A DNA stretch of 7,736 nt from the NCBI GenBank assembly GCA_946541285.1, contig CAMNJG010000060.1, forward strand, positions 1 to 7,736, in the 5' to 3' direction. The position numbers and the translations under genes were made by a program. The notes under the pieces were generated by a model. That model was given only the letters and a program-made list of their open reading frames with translations. It ran no database searches and was not told where the DNA came from. Origin of the DNA: an uncultured Clostridia bacterium. Lineage in GTDB: Bacteria; Bacillota; Clostridia; Peptostreptococcales; Anaerovoracaceae. Positions 1-6,300 of this stretch are shown here, one piece after another; within the stretch, counting starts at the first letter, position 1; every line of letters starts with the position of its first letter.

Positions 1-398
1 GTTTTCCGGGCGATCATGAGTACCGGAACCAACTGGTTTTCTCCGGCTTTCAGCTCCGGCAGGAACGCTTCGCCCATCTTCCGTCCGTCATCACTGGCTG
101 TAACTGTGAAGTCCAGATCCTTCAGTGTTTCATTTCCTGCATTGCCCGCCGGTACAAAGACGTAGAAGTAACGGACGGTCTGTGTCGTTCCTTCATCCTT
201 CGTTTCCGCATAAGCATCGACGACTTTGTCCGCACTTCCGTAGTAATCCAGCAACGCGAGATATTCTTCACTGGCCAGGAGGTCATGTTCTTCGGTTTCA
301 TTTAATTCCGCAACATCCTGCCCTTTCCGCAGCGCTTCATTGACATAGTCCCGTGCCAGCAGTCCATATGGCATGCCAGTGGCCAGGACACCCTTTCG
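1..398 (-). other. C-terminal part in window: helical linker and start of another beta domain, possibly CARDB-like
   Basis: Residues 2447-2578 begin with VPRKGVLATGMPYGLLARDY, then a charged helical stretch (about 2466-2515, ALRKGQDVAELNETEEHDLL and following). Next comes a beta segment YFYVFVPAGNAGNETLKDLD, then FTVTASDDGRKMGEAFLPEL, KAGENQLVPVLMI. The ending P-x-L-K-A-G-E-x-x followed by a hydrophobic strand resembles the last strands of a CARDB fold, so a second, degenerate copy is possible. The domain is cut by the window edge; the next residue is Thr. Confidence 0.35.
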
Positions 399-3300
399 GG
401 GCACTTCCACCGTGCGGCTGTTGGTCGTCTCATAATCAGTACGTCCGGTATTCGGATTCTTTTCGGTGACACTGACCGTCAGACCGGTCTGGCTGCCAAA
501 TGAAGGAACCGTCCAGTCAAACGTAATCGTATCCTGTCCTTCTACATAGACAGTAGACGCCGCTTCGCTGACATCCTGATGGTAAACCGTTCCGCTGCTG
601 TCTTTTGCCTCGACCACATAATCCGTTACCGGCAGAAGCCCTGTATTTTCCACGGTGGCGGTTACCTGTACTTTGTCACCCGGCATCGGTGCTTCTTTGT
701 TTAGTGCCACATCGCTGACTTCCAGGCTGGTATCCGGGACACAGCGGAGCGCGGTCAGCTTATATTGATCTTCTGTATAGCCATTTTCTTCCGAATAGCC
801 CCTCGCATAGGTATTGGCCAGAATCAGGGCACCGGAATCCTGACTGACGACAGCCGTCATCTCATCGATCGCTCTGCTGTACTTTTCATTGAGCCCGTCA
901 AGAACTTCCATGTCTTCTTTCGATCGTTCTTTCGCCATCAGGGCATCATACTGCTCCCGGTCCGCATCGCTCATGATCAGCCGGAAATCCGTCACCTGTA
1001 CCGGTTTGCTCCATCCGGTGGCAGGCAGTGCTGCCGGACGTTCTGTCGCAGGAGCCTCGATTTCCTCCGCTTTTTCCGGATCGGCCGCGACCTTCGCATC
1101 ATACTCTTCCCAAGGTTGATTGAGTTCGTCATAACGTTCCCGGACAGCCTGGCTGATGGTAAAGTACGAAGACATCCACAGCTCGCTGCCGGCATTTGTG
1201 CTGCCGCCGCTGACATCGCTCCAGGCCAGGTAGGTATTGCCGTCGTCACCGGTAATCAGGATATAGTCAGAGATACTGTTTCCCTGATTGTTCGTTTCAT
1301 CATCACCGGATGTCACGTTCTCACCGAATTCCCTGGTTTCGTAGACCGGCTGGCCCTGTACAAGACTGCGCAGGGTAATCAGCTTGTCCGGATCCGCGCC
1401 GGCATTCTGGTATGCTCTCTGAACCCAATCCGCGCCCGCGATTTCGTCCGCTGACAGACTCCGGATCGCAGAAAGGGAATTCTCTTCCGCTTCCAGTCCC
1501 TGGAAGAGCGTGTTGAAACTCAGCGTATTAAAGGAAGTCCTGTCAGCCACCCAGGTGAGGAAAACATCATCCTGAATGACATCGTTTCCTTTGCCGTCCC
1601 TGTTTTTGATCTTCACCTGATTGAGCTGGATATTGGCCAGTTCGCCTTTATCAACTGGGATCGGATAATAAGATCTGTTCTGTGTCAGGTTCTCCACCTG
1701 CAGCCACAGCTGCTGGTCGTCACCTGTGTCCGTCTTTCCATCCTGGTCCGTTGTATAGGCGCTGAGACGATACTGTGTCCCATCCGGACCTGTATAATCC
1801 ACCACCGTGAAGTCCGCGGTCATCGCGTCGAGCTGCAGACGGATCAGCTGCTCTTCATCTCTGCTGATGGTGATTCCGCCGGCACCGGTCTGATCCAGCG
1901 GTTTCAGGTCTGTATCATACAGACGCCGCGCCCAGGTATTGTAGTTGCCGGTCAGATCCACCAGGTCATCGGCTTCCGTCACGTTTTTAAGGTCATTCTT
2001 GAAATAATACAGAGCCAGGTTTCCGTTTTCTTCCACCAGCTGCGGATTCGTGTTCTGGAACTGATCATTCGTGACATCAAGGGTTTCTCCACTCTTTTCC
2101 ACACCCGTCACCTGGCCGCTGTTTTTCACCATACGGAACTTCTGCAGTTTCAGGTTGGTGCCGCTCAGAGCCGCTTTCGCGCCCTCCGTTGTCTCAATAC
2201 TGTCCTGATCATCCGCGCCGTCGAGATCGGACGAAGCCCACGCGACATAGATATCATCCCCCATCCGGAGGACATCCGGTGTCGTATCGGCCATACCGTC
2301 ATTATCGACGATGACCGTACCGGTCTCATGATCCCAGACGATCCGGCCGTCTTCTGCCACATCCGCCACAGCATAGACCAGAGCCGATGCGTTGGCTTCC
2401 GAACGAACCTCTCCGCTGTCCGTCTTTTCTCCCGCCTGATTTTCCAGGAAAAGGATCAGATACGTATCATTGTCCAGTGCCACCGCCTGCGGACGCACAT
2501 ACTGCATGGCTCCATCGATGATGGTTTCCTCCTGCTTCGGTTTCAGCACCGACATCAGCTGTGCGCTGTCCTCTTCGATGGCATTGTACGTCTCCTGTCC
2601 GGCATCGATCGCTTTGAGGGAAAGCGTACCTCCACTCTCCGCAGGGAGTGTCTCCCCGTCGCTCTGCAGGCCGGCATCTCCGGCGTCGTCCACTTTCACC
2701 TTCTTGACCGGTTTCCTGCTGTAATACCCTGTCGTCCACGGATCGGCCGTATAACTCCACTCCAGTGAAGTGATCAGCGCATCCACGGCGATCCCGCCGC
2801 CCAGGGCCAAGCTGACGCCACCGCTCGGATCCCATCCAGTCGCCGTGGCAAAGGTACCCAGGAAGCTGAATTTAACAAATCCCCGAGCTCCCAGAATACC
2901 GTAAACGCCGGCTCCTACCGAGATCTTTCCGTCCGCCCCAAAGGTAATCCAGCCGTAGTCGGAACTGTCGTATTCCTTCAGGTCACTCTGCTTCGCGAAC
3001 TCCTTCGCATAGATTTCCTGTGCCTCCAGGGCCATACCGCCTTCGTAGGTTATGCTGAGTTTGACGTCCACATTCAGATAGAACGGAATGACATAAACGG
3101 TATAGAAGGTCTGGCTGTATCCACCGACACCACCGATGAGAAGACCGAATCCCCACGCCTTATGGGAGTTGGTATCCGGATCATAGACAAACTCCCAGGC
3201 CATCACGAATTTGATCTGTCCGGTGATTTTTCTATTGTCCTTTCCAAACTCATTCAGGGATTTCTTCTGGCAGCCGTTGACATATTCTCCTTTCTTTCCT

Positions 3301-6300
3301 TCGTCATACTTGTCTTTGGCATCCTGCTTCTGAGCAGCATTCATTCTCGTGTCGTTATCAATATCTCTAAAAGCCTGTTCCCGTGGGCCTTTCCACGGAT
3401 CCTCATTCTTGGCGGTATCCCATTGTTCCTCAAATTTCTTTTCTTCAGCCTGTTCATCCTTTCCTCCTTCCATCAGTCCTTTGACTTTCGCCCATTGTTT
3501 ATTCTCACCGGCGTCGTTGTTTTTCCAATTGTCAAAGTCCGTTTCCAGAGAAAGGCCGACATAAAGCGTATAGTTCGAGGTTCCTTTATTCTTGCTGTCG
3601 GCATAGACCTTATCAAAGGTCAGCTTGCCGCTGTCCGCATGGCTGCCCAGACTTCCCAGCAGATCCGCCGTCCCGAGGTTCTCCTGTTTGACTTCAAAAT
3701 TCTGCGGAACCGCATCTTCTACCGGTGTGTAGAAGGACAGACCGGTATTGAGCAGTGCATATGGTGTCTCAAGGGTCATCGTCTCATCTGTCGTATTTCC
3801 GTTATCATCCGTCTGGGTAACCTTCATGGAACGATCCGGACCGACCACCTGGACATAGACCCGGTCTCCATCGCTGAGTTCAATGAATGGCGAATCCTGC
3901 GGCGGAGAGTATGGCACGGTCACGGACCAGGTATTCATCTTCTTTCCATCCTCAGTCTCTGTCTGCGTAGCATGCCAGGTATCTTTTACCTCATTGTCCT
4001 TATTGTAAATAACAAACCGGACTTCCTTTAATTCTGCGTCCCTGTCTCCCAGCTTCGGAACTGAGACATCCGCCTCCACCGTGACATAGTCTCCGGCGTA
4101 GATCGGTACGGTATTGTTCCGGCTGTCCGCTGCATGTTCATCCAGATGGTACCGCACATCTGTGACAAACGGTGTATAGCCTGTAATAATCGGCATGCCC
4201 AGAGGCCCGACTTTCCCGTCGCCGCCGTCCGCGGAGAGATCCACCACGATACAGTCCTCGGTCCGCTGCGCGATGGTATTACTCCTGGAAGCGGGATCCG
4301 CCTGCTGGACGTCAAAGGTCCTCTGCTGGACATCCCGCTTCTCCGGCAGGGTACGGTAATCCACCTGTACAACTCCATTGTCGCTGACCATCATGGAGAT
4401 GGTATCCCCCGGAATCGCCCGGACACCATCAATCGTAAATTTCCCGGCGTTGTCCGTCTGCGCGCTCTGGCGCGCCACAATGGTTCCCGGCATTCCGTTC
4501 CGGTTGTAACTGGAGGTCAGGGTGCCCCCTGCTGTCACGAGTACTTCCTTCGCCGGTTCGTTTTTCAGTTCCTGGCTGCTCTGACGGACGGTGACACTGT
4601 CGTAGCTCACCAGGCCTTCCAGACTGTACCACTTTTCTTTTGCGGGATCGTAGGTTTCCCATCCCACAGTGATCACATTCTGCCGTGAGGTATACTTCGC
4701 GATCACATCCACTGTCCAGCCTTTGACCACAGTCCCGTCCGCCAGCTTAAAGACCGGACGGACCGTGCCGTCATTGTTCTGCGGATTCTGGGTCGCCTGA
4801 AGCGTATAGGCCTTCCCCATCACCGGAGTGACATGGTCCCCGGACAGGCTGTCATCAATGCGCAGGACATCCTTATCGGTAAACTTGCCGTTTTTCTCCG
4901 CTCTTGTCGCCAGCGGGCTCAGATAGAAGTACTGATCGGCATCGTTTTCATAACGGATTTCAATGCAGTTGCCTGTATTGGTAAACTGCGGTTTCAGCTC
5001 GGTCCGGCTGCAGGTCAGCACCAGTTTTTTCCAGTCTGTTGCCTGGTCGTGCTGATAGAGCTCCCGATTGATCTCCGCTTTGGTATCAGCCGGGTTTTTG
5101 AAGCCTTCATAATGACAGGAGGTATACTCGTAGTCTTCATGCGCCGGCACCGCATCCAGGTTGAGGGTATCTCCCACCGCGAACAGCCCGCTGATTGTGC
5201 CGTTGTCTTTATCAACCCTGACCTTATTGATATTGACCAGGCGGGCAGACCAGATCCGTCCCAGGCTCTTCCCCATGTTATTGATCTCTGCCGTATTGGA
5301 CGGATCCAGGATACCCCAGCTGAATATCCCATCATCATTCTGACCGATTTTGACAGTGATATAGTTTCTCTCATAGACCGGTTTGATCTCCAGATCCATG
5401 TAATAAACATTGCCGGCACCTTTTTTCATGATCGACTCGCTTGTATTCCAGTTATCCCTGGCATAGTTATCGATGTCCTTCATCAGTGCATCGTTCAGGT
5501 CAATCACATTTTGATCGGTGGCGATGTAGTAACCATTGCCATTGGTGCCGGAAGGCTTAATATAGTAGCCTTTCAGCGTCCCTCCGATAGGAGAGCCCGG
5601 TTCCGTCGAAGCATCGGTAATCCCGATCTGCTGGTACGGGTAGCGGACATTGTGCCCTTTGGCAAGGAATACCATGGCAGGTTGCTTTTCCTTCAGAACC
5701 GCCTTGCCGTCCGCGCCGATATCGATATACTTCAGGGCATCCGGCTGTGTCACGCTGACCCGGTACTGACGGTACAGGGCTGCGTAACCATACACGTAAA
5801 TATCCGGCTCAATACAGCCAAAGCTCGTACGTTCGCAGTAGGCCTGGATGTTGATCCAGTTCGAGGCAACATCCCATGCCATTGGCACCAGCTTGTCCTT
5901 GCTATAATTCAGCTTGGCGCCGCCAAACGAATCCAGACAATCCAGATAGTCCAGGTACAGCAGTTTGCCGCCGCGAAGTTCCCTGGAAACTTTGTAACCT
6001 GTACTAAAGGCCTGTTGTTTAATCACGGTATTACGCGGACCATAGATATTAAATGTGAAGCCACCCCTGCTGCCTTCGTAATCACTGTCCGTTTCATAGT
6101 CCAGATAAACCTGCTGGTAATTCTGCATATTCCACAAAGGCATCATAAACTTCGTGCCTCCGCTTTCCCAGGCCCATCCGCTGTACCAGGTCATGCGGCG
6201 TCTCTGTTGGCCTCCGTCCCATTCGTTTTTCCGGCTTCCGCTGTCCCCGAAATTCTCTTTGCTTCCGTTCGCGTCCGTCGGCTGGACATAGATGCCTACT

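Noticed and set aside
765..1454. Plus-strand ORF of 229 codons
   Set aside because: Same antisense register as the main gene; no recognisable motif and no ribosome site seen; it overlaps the propeller coding region.
741..2519. Sialidase enzyme
   Set aside because: A propeller is likely, but I find no Asp-box consensus, no FRIP-like motif and no arginine triad or nucleophilic tyrosine set.
2742..3629. Outer-membrane porin or autotransporter barrel
   Set aside because: The glycine-rich strands are suggestive, but the segment lies mid-chain, is interrupted by a charged helical segment, is followed by a propeller and CARDB domain, and the signal peptide style is Gram-positive.
3162..4031. Plus-strand ORF of 289 codons with hydrophobic, membrane-like stretches
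   Set aside because: The hydrophobic runs are the reverse complement of Lys/Glu/Asp/Asn-rich codons in the helical insertion (antisense of charged residues reads as Phe, Leu, Ile and Val). It is an artefact, not a membrane protein.
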